The notes under the pieces: model-generated | Database searches by the model: none | What the model was told of the DNA's origin: nothing | Seen by the model: the letters and a program-made list of their open reading frames with translations, nothing else | Made by a program: the position numbers and the translations under genes | Assembly: GCA_963995505.1 (NCBI GenBank) | Contig: OZ023190.1 | Location: 18,098,092-18,162,091 of the forward strand | Direction of reading: 5' to 3' | Length of the DNA stretch: 64,000 bases | From: Hypericum androsaemum | Lineage: Eukaryota > Streptophyta > Magnoliopsida > Malpighiales > Hypericaceae | Shown here: positions 42,985-53,464 of the stretch, in pieces | How the letters are laid out: the number at the start of each line of letters is the position of its first letter | How positions within the stretch are numbered: the stretch's first letter is position 1

Positions 42985-43214
42985 TTTCTAGTATTAAATT
43001 AGGCTAAATAAAAGCAAAAGGGGAAAGTGGGTTGTGCATGGGAATTAATTTTTTCTTGAATTTCTTTGGTGTTGTTTACGACAATAAGCTTTGGTTTCTG
43101 CAAAATAACTGTTGTTAGTGTATAGAATGATTAATATATAATAGGAGATGAAGTGGGTTGTGTATAAATGCGGCAGATACAAGGAAAATGGTTTGGTTGT
43201 TGAAGCTTCGAGTT

Positions 43215-43559
43215 CGAAGGCTTTCTTGCCTTAAATTAGGATTTGTACTAAATAAAGGTCCCTTAGGTTTGTGCTATATTACTTTTTTGCCATTTGAATG
43301 GCTCTCTGAAATAAAAATACAATTTTATTGTTATTAACGAAGTACCGGTCCTTCCATATTAACAAAATACTTGTCCGATCGATCGATCAGACTGGATGAG
43401 TTGCGACCCGAAGAGCAGAGCGGATCAGTCTCCGGGTCGATTTTAAAAATATTGCTAACTGAAATGAAATCCTTGCCCGATTCCTCCCTGTTCGTCCTTG
43501 TCATGTCCGACTGGGAGGGTAGTTTTGACACTTCTACGGTGCGACACCAAGGATCAGGG
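43215..43559. other. Spacer, counterpart of 8900-9690
   Basis: Shares GGCTTTCTTGCCTTAAATT and CTAAATAAAGG with unit 1 and contains a GATCGATCGATCAG palindrome. No gene is visible. Confidence 0.3.
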
Positions 43560-44030
43560 ACATTTGGCGTGGGATCGAGGACAAATGTCGATGCAGTCCA
43601 CATGGAAGGGGTGGGAGCAGGCTGAGAAAGTTCTCACATAGCCGTTCTCTTCGAACTCCAGCAAGCACACGGCGTAGTCTCGCATAATATCGTCGTTCGA
43701 TGGTGAAATCTAAAGGGAGAGAGGGACTAACTTGATGACATCATTGAGCCCGTAGGGAGAGTACACATGGAAGCTAGTGGCCCTGTAGTATAACGGGAGG
43801 GGAGGCGAGTCTAGATTGGAGAACTAGTGGAGTAGGACGGCAGGTAAAACCTACGGCGCTGGCGTCGGTGCCACTACCGGTGGAACCGAAAGATGAGAAG
43901 AATAGGTGGCGGAATAGGAGGCGGGAGTATGTCACCAATAGGAAGGCCGTCGCCACAACGACAACCATGTCAATGACCGGCAGGCTGAAGTTCAAGCCTG
44001 AGACACCGCCATAACGACAACCATGGCGAT
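43560..44030 (-). pseudogene. RING-H2 fragment, second copy
   Basis: Minus-strand counterpart of 9690-10225. The ring begins [12 protein letters not shown], so the first zinc-ligand cysteine is replaced by tyrosine, and the frame ends before the last C-x2-C. The upstream hydrophobic segment (VVVATAFLLVTYS) is kept. Non-functional. Confidence 0.65.
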
Positions 44031-44045
44031 GACCATAGGATCCCA

Positions 44046-44334
44046 TTGAACCCACCAGAGAATCTCGAGATGCCGTATAAGATAATACGCAAGCAATTTT
44101 CGGTACGTATGTGTTTTGCAGTCACAATTAGCAAAGCACAAGGACAAACAGTTGAAAACACTGGTATTAATCTGTCGTGGGCATGTCTTCAGTCATGGGC
44201 AGATGTACGTTGCCCTTTCGAGATGTGTTTCAAGCAAGAGCACTAAGGTGTTAGTCAAGAGAGGCGATGTAGCTAATAAAGTTGGAACATTTACAAAAAT
44301 CATCGTGCACAAAGAAATTCTTATGGCGTCTTAG
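44046..44334 (+). pseudogene. Helitron helicase C-terminal fragment (copy 2)
   Basis: NPPENLEMPYKIIRKQFSVR, TISKAQGQ and YVALSRCVSSKSTK, as in the copy at 10239-10526, but a frameshift near 44200 separates motif V from motif VI. Confidence 0.7.
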
Positions 44335-45180
44335 GTAAATCAAAAAAGAAAATAGTATAATTAAATATGTAAGAGAGCATCTTATTAATGTACAACTTAA
44401 AAAAATTAATAAACAATATATTTTGCACGTACATCTTTACTTTGTATATATAAAATTAATTCATTTATCAACTAAATTTTTTTCCCCTTTCAATAGCATT
44501 ATGGAGAAGAAGCTAGTGGACCAATCACTGACCCTCACCTTTAAGAATTTCCGTATTCTTTCCAACGTCATCATCTCACGTATCAATCCTGGCGTCATCC
44601 AAATTTATGGCTGAAAAATATCACGTGTTCATATGAAGATTCTAGAGCAATACAAAAAAAAAGTTTCTCTTTTATTGCGATCCACCCGTGTTTTCTAATT
44701 CTCATTCTTATATATATTTTTTAATCTAATTGTAATTTTCATTCTTGATCAAACACTAACACACTCATCTTTCGAGACTTTATATTGTACACATTTCGAT
44801 CTAAATTTTATCCCAATCTATTTCCACATAAAAAATTGTCACCAAGCCACGAAAACCCATTAACCACGTGCAATTTAATATGTGTGTTTCTTATTTAAGT
44901 AAGAACTATAAGCAATCTACGAGATTTAACCTGCCAGAGTTTGAGAAATTTTTGGTAGAGTTTATCTGAACTTAGATTTTGAACAATTGTTTTTTGAGAA
45001 AGAGATATGTTATTTAAAAAAATGCAAGTAAGAGATATTGTTTGTATCGAAGGTCACATCTAAAATAACTCTCCATTCAATTGCACCTTCCTCCCACCTA
45101 TGTCGATGCAAAGGAGCGAAATAATTGAGGGAGGGCGAAACTTTTAAGCAACGCTGTAACGGGTTTCTCCATCTTCTCTG
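44335..45180. other. Spacer shared with unit 1
   Basis: AT-rich counterpart of 10527-11430, with no ORF of note. Confidence 0.3.
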
Positions 45181-45189
45181 GGCCGCCCA

Positions 45190-45500
45190 CCGGTCCCCAT
45201 TCCCAAGATATTATGGGCCTTTTGGGCCCATATGTACTCCCGCCAAAGCCCATAAAACCAACGTCTCTCTCCAGCCTTAACTTTGTTCATTCCTTTCCGG
45301 CAGCCAAATACTCGGTCTCTCGGGGCAAGTCTAACTGATCCCGCAAGGAAAGCCTTAGCCCAGCCAATTGAGGTTAGTGTCCCTGTCGTCTTCTCGCGAT
45401 TTCCGTATGTTGTCCAGTTTCGGATTCTGCCCCTAACACGGGTCTTGGTTGATTAATTCGTGGGATGTTGCAATTGGGTTTTTGTTTCCAAGATTGTTCA
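45190..45500 (+). promoter_or_regulatory. Orphan promoter/5' leader with paired GGCCCA elements (copy 3)
   Basis: ATTATGGGCCTTTTGGGCCC, then CCCATAAAACCAACG, the CTTTCCGGCAGCC word and the GTGTCCCTGTCGTC leader, in the same order as copies 1 and 2. No conserved ORF follows. Confidence 0.45.
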
Positions 45501-46179
45501 CTTCGTTAGCTCTTCCGTGGTTGCTGCGACCGCGTCGTATTGTATCTTATGGCGGGTAATTATGCATGAAGTGATAAGATGGCTAACCTTTAGTTTCTAA
45601 GTTAGGGCATTGAGTGTGGATGGTGCATGCAAATCGTAGGGTATGAATTTTAATCATGTCCCCTACTGTTTGATATAATGCCTCACTGAGGTTCTTAAAC
45701 GTAGTTGGGACTCAAGCTATGAGTAATCTACAAAACAGGAGGAGGGTGTGGGGTATGGTAACATAGTATCTGAGTGACAAAAGCTTTTTCTTAATAGGTA
45801 GAATCTATGATGTCATGGAGAATCTATGGTGTTATGGACAACAGAGCTGCGAAGGTTATAGTGGTGCGCGGTGGGATCTCGAGACTTTGAACCTCTTCGT
45901 CCTCACGTCGTATTGAAAAAAAGATAAAAATGAATAATAAATTTAAAAACTTCTTCTTATTTCTTGACTCTTATTTCTTGACTGAATAAACTTTAAGAGA
46001 GCATGGCATTATATAGCAAAACACTTACAACGAATTAGGAACGTACCTAATAGGACATGACTACTAACTTGGAATGGGAAATACGAAAAGGAAATACTAC
46101 TAATAAGAATAAGAAATACCAACAAAAGAATACCAATCGGACTAGACTCCTAATACGTAACATATGATTACTCGAAAAA

Positions 46180-46877
46180 ATGATACAATAGAGTAGTGAC
46201 ATATATCCATACACTCACAATCGCTCAAGGGAAGCAATTTTCGCCCAAGGAGATATTACGGAGCTCGATGACAAAAGCTACAGTTTGATGACGTCACACA
46301 CTGTTTGTATCAGAGTAAGAACAAGACAAATGGATGCAGCAAAGATAGAAATGACTGCCCATGGAGTGTTCAAGCAATTCTGTTTCAGTGTTCCCATCCA
46401 CGAGTTTTTAAGTTGTATTTTGCCAAGATATTACTTTTTAGGTGGTATTTTTGAAACGACTAAAAAAAGATGTATCTTTATCCAAGGATAACTTGTACAA
46501 ACTGATCGCTAGAGAGCGTAATGCATTCAGCATAGAATCCCCTTGATTTCCTCTCATGTCTCTTCATAAGCCTAACAAGAGCATCCAAGTCTATGCTGTT
46601 TTGTTCAATGAAGCTTCTGAAGCACCTCCATTTCTGCTCTTCCATGGACTTCAAACTTTCATTACCGTGATGGTAAGGGCCCAGAGAAACCATTCGAGGG
46701 ACGTAGGCGTCCCCATTGGTATCCCGTAGGCTCTTGGGAACTCTGTATATGCAGCAGTCTTGAGATATATGAGACAAACTTTGCAGCTTCCCCTTCATAG
46801 CTTCCACTAGTCTCTTCAATGTCAACTAAGGTAAGATCTCTTGGTTCTGTCTGCCCATTTCTACCATCCATTTCCAT
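46180..46877 (-). pseudogene. DUF247 pseudogene with internal deletion (DUF247-5)
   Basis: The start at 46877 (MEMDGRNGQTEPRD) is kept. Relative to DUF247-2, 17 bp are missing near 46815, which shifts the frame at about codon 22. The frame downstream (CIYRVPKSLRDTNGDAYVPR to SSDQFVQVIL) then breaks off at about 46488. The C-terminal part at about 46180-46400 follows after a large deletion. It cannot encode a DUF247 protein. Confidence 0.8.
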
Positions 46878-46932
46878 CGGTGATTTTAGCCACCCTAATC
46901 AAGTCAACTTTGCAGATTTTATCAGTATGGTC

Positions 46933-47160
46933 TGATAAGGAGAAGTGCAACCCATGTGTTGCATGTGCTGCCACCAAGGCTGATACCTCCTCCATGTGCT
47001 GCCACCACCTCCTCCATGTGCTGCCACCAAGCCTGCCCACCAAGGCTCCATGTGCTGCCACCAATGCATCCACCAAGGCTGCCACCAAGGAGACTATATA
47101 TATACCACCATATATGAACCACCTTGTAATGTAAATCCTAGAGAAGTTGTATCTCTTACA
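46933..47160 (+). repeat. Copia-1 5' LTR
   Basis: 228 bp, TG...CA ends. It holds repeated CATGTGCTGCCACCA units (about five) and a TATATATATACCACC TATA-like region near 47095. Confidence 0.9.
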
Positions 47161-47232
47161 TGGTATCAGAGCTGTGCTCTAACGAGATTCATCTCTAATT
47201 TTCTTCTCCCTTCTCTCTCGTTCATCACCATC

Positions 47233-48387
47233 ATGGCTCATAATCCCCAATTTCCCATCCCCAATTTCTCTCAAAAGCTGACCTCAACCAATTATCTGTT
47301 ATGGCGTACTCAGATCGAGCCGATGCTTCGTGGCCAGAATCTCTTCCACCACGTTGACAACATGACTGCTTCTCCCACTGCGACCACCATTGTTCCTACT
47401 ACTGCTGGCTCCACTGACACCATCGAGATCCCGAATCCCGACTATGCCTCGTGGTATCAACAAGATCAACGCATCTTGTCCTGGATTTCTCTCTCCGTCT
47501 CGGATTCTCTGTTGCCCCAAATTGTGGGCTGTGACACTGCACGAGAAGCCTGGCAGCGGCTTGCTCGTGTTTATGCGGCTGGATCTCGAGCCCATATCAA
47601 AAGATTGAAGACCTCTCTTTATGGACTTGCCAAAGGGTCGGACTCCATTGATGATTACCTTCAGCGGGTGAAGGTGCTGCGTGATCAGCTTGCTGCTCTT
47701 GGGTCCCCTGTTCCGGAGGACGACCTGGTTGATCGGGGTTCTCATACAGATAGTTCTTTGTTCTACTATCATCACGGGCCGGTGTGTCTCTTTGCTCTCA
47801 TCTACGTTGATGACATCCTCATCACTGGTAATTCACCTCAACTTCTTGACAAGCTTCTTCGCTATCTTCAGTCAAAATTTGCACTAAAGGATCTTGGAGC
47901 TCTTCATTATTTTTTGGGCATTGAAGCACATCGCACGCCTCAGGGTCTGCTACTCAGCCAGGCTAAGTATGTAGATGATATTCTTATCAAGGCAAAGATG
48001 AGTAGTTCTAATGTTATGGCCACTCCTGCTGCCACCTCAGCCACTCAAGCAACAACTGTTGATGGCTGTGATCCAGAACTTTATCGCCAAATTGTCGGCT
48101 CGCTGCAATATCTCGGTGTTACTCGGCCAGAGATGGCCTTTGCTGTGGGCCGTGCATCGCAGTTTATGCATTCCCCGACTCCAGAACGGTGGGCATCTGT
48201 CAAGCACATTTTGCGTTACCTTCGCGGCACGCCTTCCCATGGCTTGCTCCTTCGTCCCTCCAAGGATCAACGTCTATCGGGGTATTCGGACGCCGATTGG
48301 GCTAGTTGTTCTCTTGATCGACGTTCGACGACTGGTTATGCTGTGTTTCTGGGTCCTAATCTCATCTCCTGGGCCTCCCAGAAATAA
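47233..48387 (+). pseudogene. Copia-1 gag::RT-RNase H in-frame fusion
   Basis: ATG at 47233 (MAHNPQFPIPNFSQKLT) begins a Copia gag (UBN2-type) with LLWRTQIEPMLRG, REAWQQLARVYA and IDDYLQRVKVLRDQ. After VPEDDLVDR (about 47738) the frame passes directly into RT (FALIYVDDILITGN, then DLGALHYFLGIE) and RNase H (GYSDADWASCSLDRRSTTGY), ending at TAA 48385-48387, which replaces the usual glutamine codon before [11 protein letters not shown]. The zinc knuckle, protease and RT fingers are deleted. About 384 codons are open, so a fusion product is conceivable, but it is not a normal polyprotein. Confidence 0.8.
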
Positions 48388-48584
48388 CGTTCTGTCTCTC
48401 GTTCCAGCACAGAAGCTGAGTATCGTGCATTGGCCACCGTAGCCTCTGAAATTATTTGGGTTCAATCCCTTCTTGGCGAGATTGGCATTTCCAGTTCACC
48501 ACCTCTGGATTTATGGTGTGACAATTTGGGCGCGACTTATTTGGCTGCGAATCCAGTCTTTCATCAACGCTCGGGTGCAGAATG

Positions 48585-49918
48585 AGAAGAAGAGTCGGAG
48601 AGGGGCTGTGAGGAGAGCCTATCTAATGAAGTAGGCACAATTGTAGACCCATCGGGAATAAATGTGACAGGCGGCCCAACAGGTAAAGCAAGCAAAGAGG
48701 GAACTGGCCCAACGGAGCCCACCATAGCAGAGTCTCGAGTCTCAGGAGTACTGGAAGATGGAGCACAACGAGCCATAGACATCGGATCCTGGAAAGGGAA
48801 GACAGACTCATCAAAATGGACATGACGGGATATATAAAGACGACGAGAAATAAAATCTAGACAACGATAGCCTTTGTGCTACTTGCTGTAACCAAGAAAC
48901 ACACAAGGTGAGGAACGTGGTTGCAATTTAGATTTGGTAAGTGGCCGTAACCAGGGGTAACATAAACAACCAATGATGCGTAAATGAGAAAGGGAGGGTG
49001 CATCACCAAATAGTTTCTGATAAGGTGACTGGTTATTAAGTAAAGGTGTCGGTATGCGATTAATGAGGTAGACAGCAGATTCAAAGATAAAGGTCCAGTA
49101 AGAGAGAGGTATGGCGGTGTGATGTAAGATGGCAAGTCCAGTTTCAACTACGTGTCTGTGTTTGCGCTCGGCACACCCGTTTTGCTCAGGAGTATAGGGG
49201 CAGGATACATGATGTTCAATGACATTTGTGGACAGGTATTGTGTAAGGGCTTGGTACTCCCCACCCCAGTCGGATTGAAAACATTTGATAGGTCGGTCAA
49301 AGTGTTTCTCAACATAGGTACGGAATTTGGTAAAAACAGCAAGCAGTTCAGACTTACGACGCAAGGGATATAACCAAACAAATTTACTGTAATGGTCATA
49401 AAAGAGAGCATAATAAGAATATCCGTCAACTGAGACCACAGGGGAAGGACCCCAAACATCGCTGCAAATAAGATCTAAGGGACCTGATAAACGAGTGGAA
49501 GACACTGGAAATGGCAACTTGTGAATTTTGCTGACACTACAACCATGGCATAAGGACATAGAGGACTTATTGGAAAATAGAATCGACTGGGATCTCAAGG
49601 CATGCTTGACGGATGAGAGATTGGCATGGCCTAAACGCTGATGCCAGACGGAAAGAGATGGTGCAGATGATGCTAGATTGACACGAACAGGCGGATGAAT
49701 TGGAAGGGGATAGAGACCCTCACTACTGCAACCTTGATGCAGAACCTCCTTCGTAACCTGATCCTTAACAAAAAATTGGTCACGAACAAATTCAACAATA
49801 ACAGGATTGTCTCTGGTCAAAGCACTTAATGAGACAAGGTTAGTGCAGGCATTAGGAACATGTAAGACATTGGATAGGGAAACACTGGACTTAGACAGAG
49901 GAAATGACATTTGACCAG
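48585..49918 (-). pseudogene. Inverted Copia-1 gag-pre-integrase/integrase block
   Basis: Minus-strand frame 48879-49910, 343 codons, from MSFPLSKSSVSLSNVLHV through LDLICSDVWGP, CFQSDWGGEYQ and NGCAERKHRHVV. The D, D, E catalytic residues of the integrase core are all present. A TAG just after VFLGYSK ends the frame; homologous words (HKGYRCLDFISRR) continue to about 48600. In a normal Copia this block lies between gag and RT in sense orientation. Confidence 0.85.
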
Positions 49919-50100
49919 TGGCAAGAATGGAAATTGATTTTCATTTTGTGCGTGAGCGTGTTTCAGACGGTCGTCTCCGGGTTTGCTATATTTCGGGCAA
50001 GGATCAACTTGCTGATGTCCTTACAAAGCCGCTTCCTCGTGCGTGATTCCAGGCCTTACGATCCAAGTTGACGGTTACCCCTCATCAACTTGAGGGGGCG

Positions 50101-50338
50101 TGATAAGGAGAAGTGCAACCCATGTGTTGCATGTGCTGCCACCAAGGCTGCTACCTCCTCCATGTGCTGCCACCACCTCCTCCATGTGCTGCCACCAAGG
50201 CTGCCCATGTGCTGCCACCAAGGCTGCCCACCAAGGCTCCATGTGCTGCCACCAATGCATCCACCAAGGAGACATATATATACCACCATATATGAACCAC
50301 CTTGTAATGTAAATCCGAGAGAAGTTGTATCTCTTACA
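50101..50338 (+). repeat. Copia-1 3' LTR
   Basis: 238 bp, same ends as the 5' LTR. It differs mainly by number and arrangement of CATGTGCTGCCACCAAGGCT units, and one shorter copy near the end. Confidence 0.9.
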
Positions 50339-50833
50339 TGGTCCAACCAAAGTTATGGTCTAGCAAGAAAGTAAATAGACTGCCACTGGCTCAACAGGAA
50401 AAGGCGAATCTAGACCCAAAAATTGGATAAATCCAGCATCACCCCGTTTCAATCCCTACCATGTACTATATAGCCTATAAAATGTTCTAGGAGTATGTTA
50501 TATCAAAAGGAAAGTAGAAAATCAATAAGAGTTGTTCCAAGTAGTAATGAATTTGAATTCATTTAAAGAGGTCTTGAATTCAAGGTTAACGAATGTAAAA
50601 AAAAACCATTGTGAAAATTATCTATAAATAGGGTCCAACAATTTTCGACTCCGAATACCATAGATTTTCATAAAAAATAAGGAAAGTAGAAAGATTAAAG
50701 CAAGGCAAGAAACTAACCTGTAATCCTGAGTCTGAAACTTGTCCTTGGAAGGGATGTTCCTTTGTCCGGATTTTATGTGTGGCGCATCCCCCCAGGTTCT
50801 TATTTTGTAATTTGTGTGTGTCTGGTTTTATTT

Positions 50834-51361
50834 GGGTTTTTGCCCAATATGGTGTTACTATTCAAGTTTATTTACCAATATGGTGTTACTGTTTAAAAAA
50901 TTCTCAAAATGGTGTTCCTTTCTCAGGTCGAAAAAAATTTTCGACCTAGGGAGCGTAGGTCGAAATTTTTTTTCGACCTGGGACCAAACCGAAATTTTTT
51001 TTTGACTTCCGTAGTCGAAAGAATTTTTCGACCTAGGACCAAAATCGAAAAAAATTTTTGACCTGGGCCATTATTGTACTGTAATATAGTAAACGGATAC
51101 TGTAGCAATAGTAACGGGTACTGTAGCAATAGAAACGGGTGCTGTAACAACGAAAATGGGAAAAACTTACGAAGATAATGTAAGTACACTGTAGCAACAT
51201 TTTTTTTGTTAAGATGATAAAAAATCTAAAAAACTCGAAAATTGGTCTTAAATCTAAGACCCATTTTTTGAGTTTTTTAGATTTTTTATTATTTTAACAA
51301 AATTAATGGTGATATCGTACAAAATAAAGTTGTATTGTAGCACCATTTTTGGCAAAAACCC
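50834..51361. mobile_element. 528-bp TIR element with palindromic arrays, TSD TTTTATTT
   Basis: The left end GGGTTTTTGCCCAATATGGT and the complement of the right end GGGTTTTTGCCAAAAATGGT form terminal inverted repeats of about 25 bp with 4 mismatches. They are flanked by perfect 8-bp duplications TTTTATTT at 50826-50833 and 51362-51369. Inside are palindromes of the form AGGTCGAAAA/TTTTCGACCT (50925-51067), a 20-bp-type repeat with AACGGGTACTGTAGCAATAG (51093-51145), and an inverted pair around 51215-51290. It has no coding capacity. An 8-bp duplication suggests the hAT superfamily, but the terminal sequence is not one I recognise. Confidence 0.8.
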
Positions 51362-52120
51362 TTTTATTTGGCGATGAAGTCTTCGGCCAGGTCAGCGCCA
51401 TGGGAAGTAACTTCGATGCAGTTTCTCTCTCTTTCTTATGGACAGGAAATATCCCACTCAAGTTAATTTCGTTAGTAGTTGTAAGAATTTCATTTCAACC
51501 TCATTTCCATCAATCAACTGCAGGCTAACTAAATCCAAAACAAACGGTCAAGATCAATTCATGTCAACCATGAATGTCAAAACTAAGGAGGGCAAGTTTC
51601 CTGACAAATGTTACATCCTTTACTCGCGGGCTTACGAAAACCCGTAACCATATTCGAGTTCTTGTTAGCCAAGCTAGAAGTCTGTTGGGCACGATAATCA
51701 ATCCAAGATGTTTAACCTGGCAGAGTTTGAGAAACTGTGCGTAGAGCTCATCCGAGCTTCGATTTTGAAGAATCATTATGTATACCACAATCACTGACCC
51801 TCGCCAGTAAGAATTTCCAATCGGGGGCACGCTCTAATCTACAGGGTTTGTGAAAATATGATACAATAGAGCAGCGGCATACAGTCATACACTTGCAATT
51901 GCGTGTTGGTTCAGGATAATCTATATCAAGCATCTCAACTAAAAATACCTGAACAAAAGTACTTACTAAAAACACATTGGTTCATCTAAGTACACATTTA
52001 AATGCTTCTAACATCGGTTCAGCCAATTACTGTGAAACACATTGGTTCATGTTTTGCTTGGAGGTGTTAGGATCATAAGCTAAGAATATGCATCTCTTTA
52101 TCATTCACTAACTGAGAATT

Positions 52121-52390
52121 TGTTAGGGTTTATCTCAAATTCTAGACAAATTAGTCCTCTATTCCTATTTAGAGTAGGGATACAATCTCCTATATATATT
52201 GACTTATGCCTAGGTCTTTTGTGTAGTAGTCGAGAGTTGTGAGGTAGAGAGAACCCTCACGGAGGCCTCGTAACCGATTGGACTCACATAGTGGACGACT
52301 CTCCTTTGCCCGTGGTTTTCTCCCCGTCTTGGGGTTTCCACGTAATTCTTGTGTCTCGTGGTTTACTCGTTTCGATCTTATTTCTCAACA
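52121..52390 (+). repeat. Copia-2 5' LTR
   Basis: 270 bp, TGTTAGGGTT to TTCTCAACA. CTATATATATTGAC near 52191 is a likely TATA region. Confidence 0.92.
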
Positions 52391-52732
52391 ATTGGTATCA
52401 GAGCCGGATCTGAGTTTCGAGTATTCGAGTATTGAAAAAAAAACGTGAACAGTAACCGATTTTGGGGAAAATCGGGATTTAGGGTTTTGAAACCCTTGGA
52501 GTCGCCGCCGCCCGCGTTCCGACCACCCCTTGGAGCCGCCACCACCGAACCCGTCGCCGCGGAGGAGGAGGAAAGGGTCAGCCGCCGCCTGTGAGAGATT
52601 TGGGTTGAAAAACCCTAATTTTCGAGTTGACTTGGTCAATAGTTTGACTGGTTGACCAAAAGTTAACTGTTTTGGCTAATTTTGGTTTTCTAACCTATTT
52701 TGAGCAGATTTCTTAGTTCGAGTAATTTCAGG

Positions 52733-53464
52733 ATGACTTCGATGAAGTACGAGATTCCTCAATTGACGAGGAAAACTAATTTTTCTTTGTGGCAGGTCAA
52801 GATGCGCGCTATTCTGACACATTTAGAGCTGGATGAGACTCTACCTGATGAGAAGTCGATGCCTTCGAGTTGGGATGCTACGATGAAGGCGTCAAAGAAT
52901 CGTAAGGCTGTGAGTCAGATCCAATTGCATCTGTCAGATGATATTTTGCGGGACGTGTTGAAGGAGACAACAGCTTCCTCATTATGGGCAAAGCTTGAAA
53001 AATTGTGCATGCCCAAGAGTTTGACCAACAAACTGTGCTTGAAGCAACGACTGTTTTCTATCTGGATGCAAGAAGATAAGTCTGTTCATGACCACCTTAA
53101 TGAATTTAAGGATATAATGGCTGTTCTTAGAACTCTGGATGTGAAGTATGATAATGAAGATCTTGCTTTATTGTTATTGTGCTCGTTGCCTGCTTCTTAT
53201 CAGCAATTCAGAGATACTCTGTTGTTCAGCCATGATACTCTGAGTTGGGATAATGTTCATGATTCACTCTTGGAGAAAGAGAGAATTGATAAGCACACTG
53301 TGAGTTCCTCTGAAAATAGCCAAGGGACTGGCTTGGTTATGAGAGGGAGGTCTGAAGAGAGGAATGCTAAGTCTGGTTCAAAAAAGAAGAGCAGAAGCAA
53401 ATCAAGGTTAAGGCACAAAGATAAGACTTGTTTCAACTGTCATAAGGTTGGGCATATTAAATAG
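52733..53464 (+). pseudogene. Copia-2 gag
   Basis: The ATG at 52733 gives MTSMKYEIPQLTRKTNFSLW, a typical Copia gag start. The UBN2-like core follows (SLWAKLEKLCMPKSLTNKL, LLCSLPASYQQFRDTLL). The CCHC knuckle reads CFNCHKVGHIK and is cut by TAG at 53462-53464 before the final C, whose codon follows (FCPE). A single nonsense change therefore separates gag from pol. Confidence 0.85.

Larger units (their letters stand above)
46933..50338 (+). mobile_element. Rearranged Copia retrotransposon (Copia-1) with TSD TGGTC
   Basis: LTRs at 46933-47160 and 50101-50338 begin TGATAAGG and end CTTACA. TGGTATCAGAGC directly after the 5' LTR is the tRNA-Met primer site. TTGAGGGGGCG before the 3' LTR is the polypurine tract. 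TGGTC at 46928-46932 and 50339-50343 is the target duplication. Internally, gag is fused in frame to the C-terminal part of RT plus RNase H, and the integrase block lies downstream in inverted orientation, splitting the RNase H end. Protease and the RT N terminus are missing. It is absent from unit 1, so it inserted after the duplication. Confidence 0.9.
31620..51905. repeat. Segmental duplication, unit 2
   Basis: Paralogue of 4250-15870. It starts with the DUF247 3' flank (31625-31690), is interrupted by organelle DNA, and continues with DUF247-4, spacer, long-TIR element, RING-H2/Helitron fragments, orphan promoter, DUF247-5 and the sequence that in unit 1 surrounds the LINE. It is larger than unit 1 because of four insertions. 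Confidence 0.75.

Noticed and set aside
46996..47232. N-terminal extension of the Copia-1 gag ORF
   Set aside because: This part lies in the LTR and primer site; gag starts at the ATG 47233, which gives the normal Copia N terminus.
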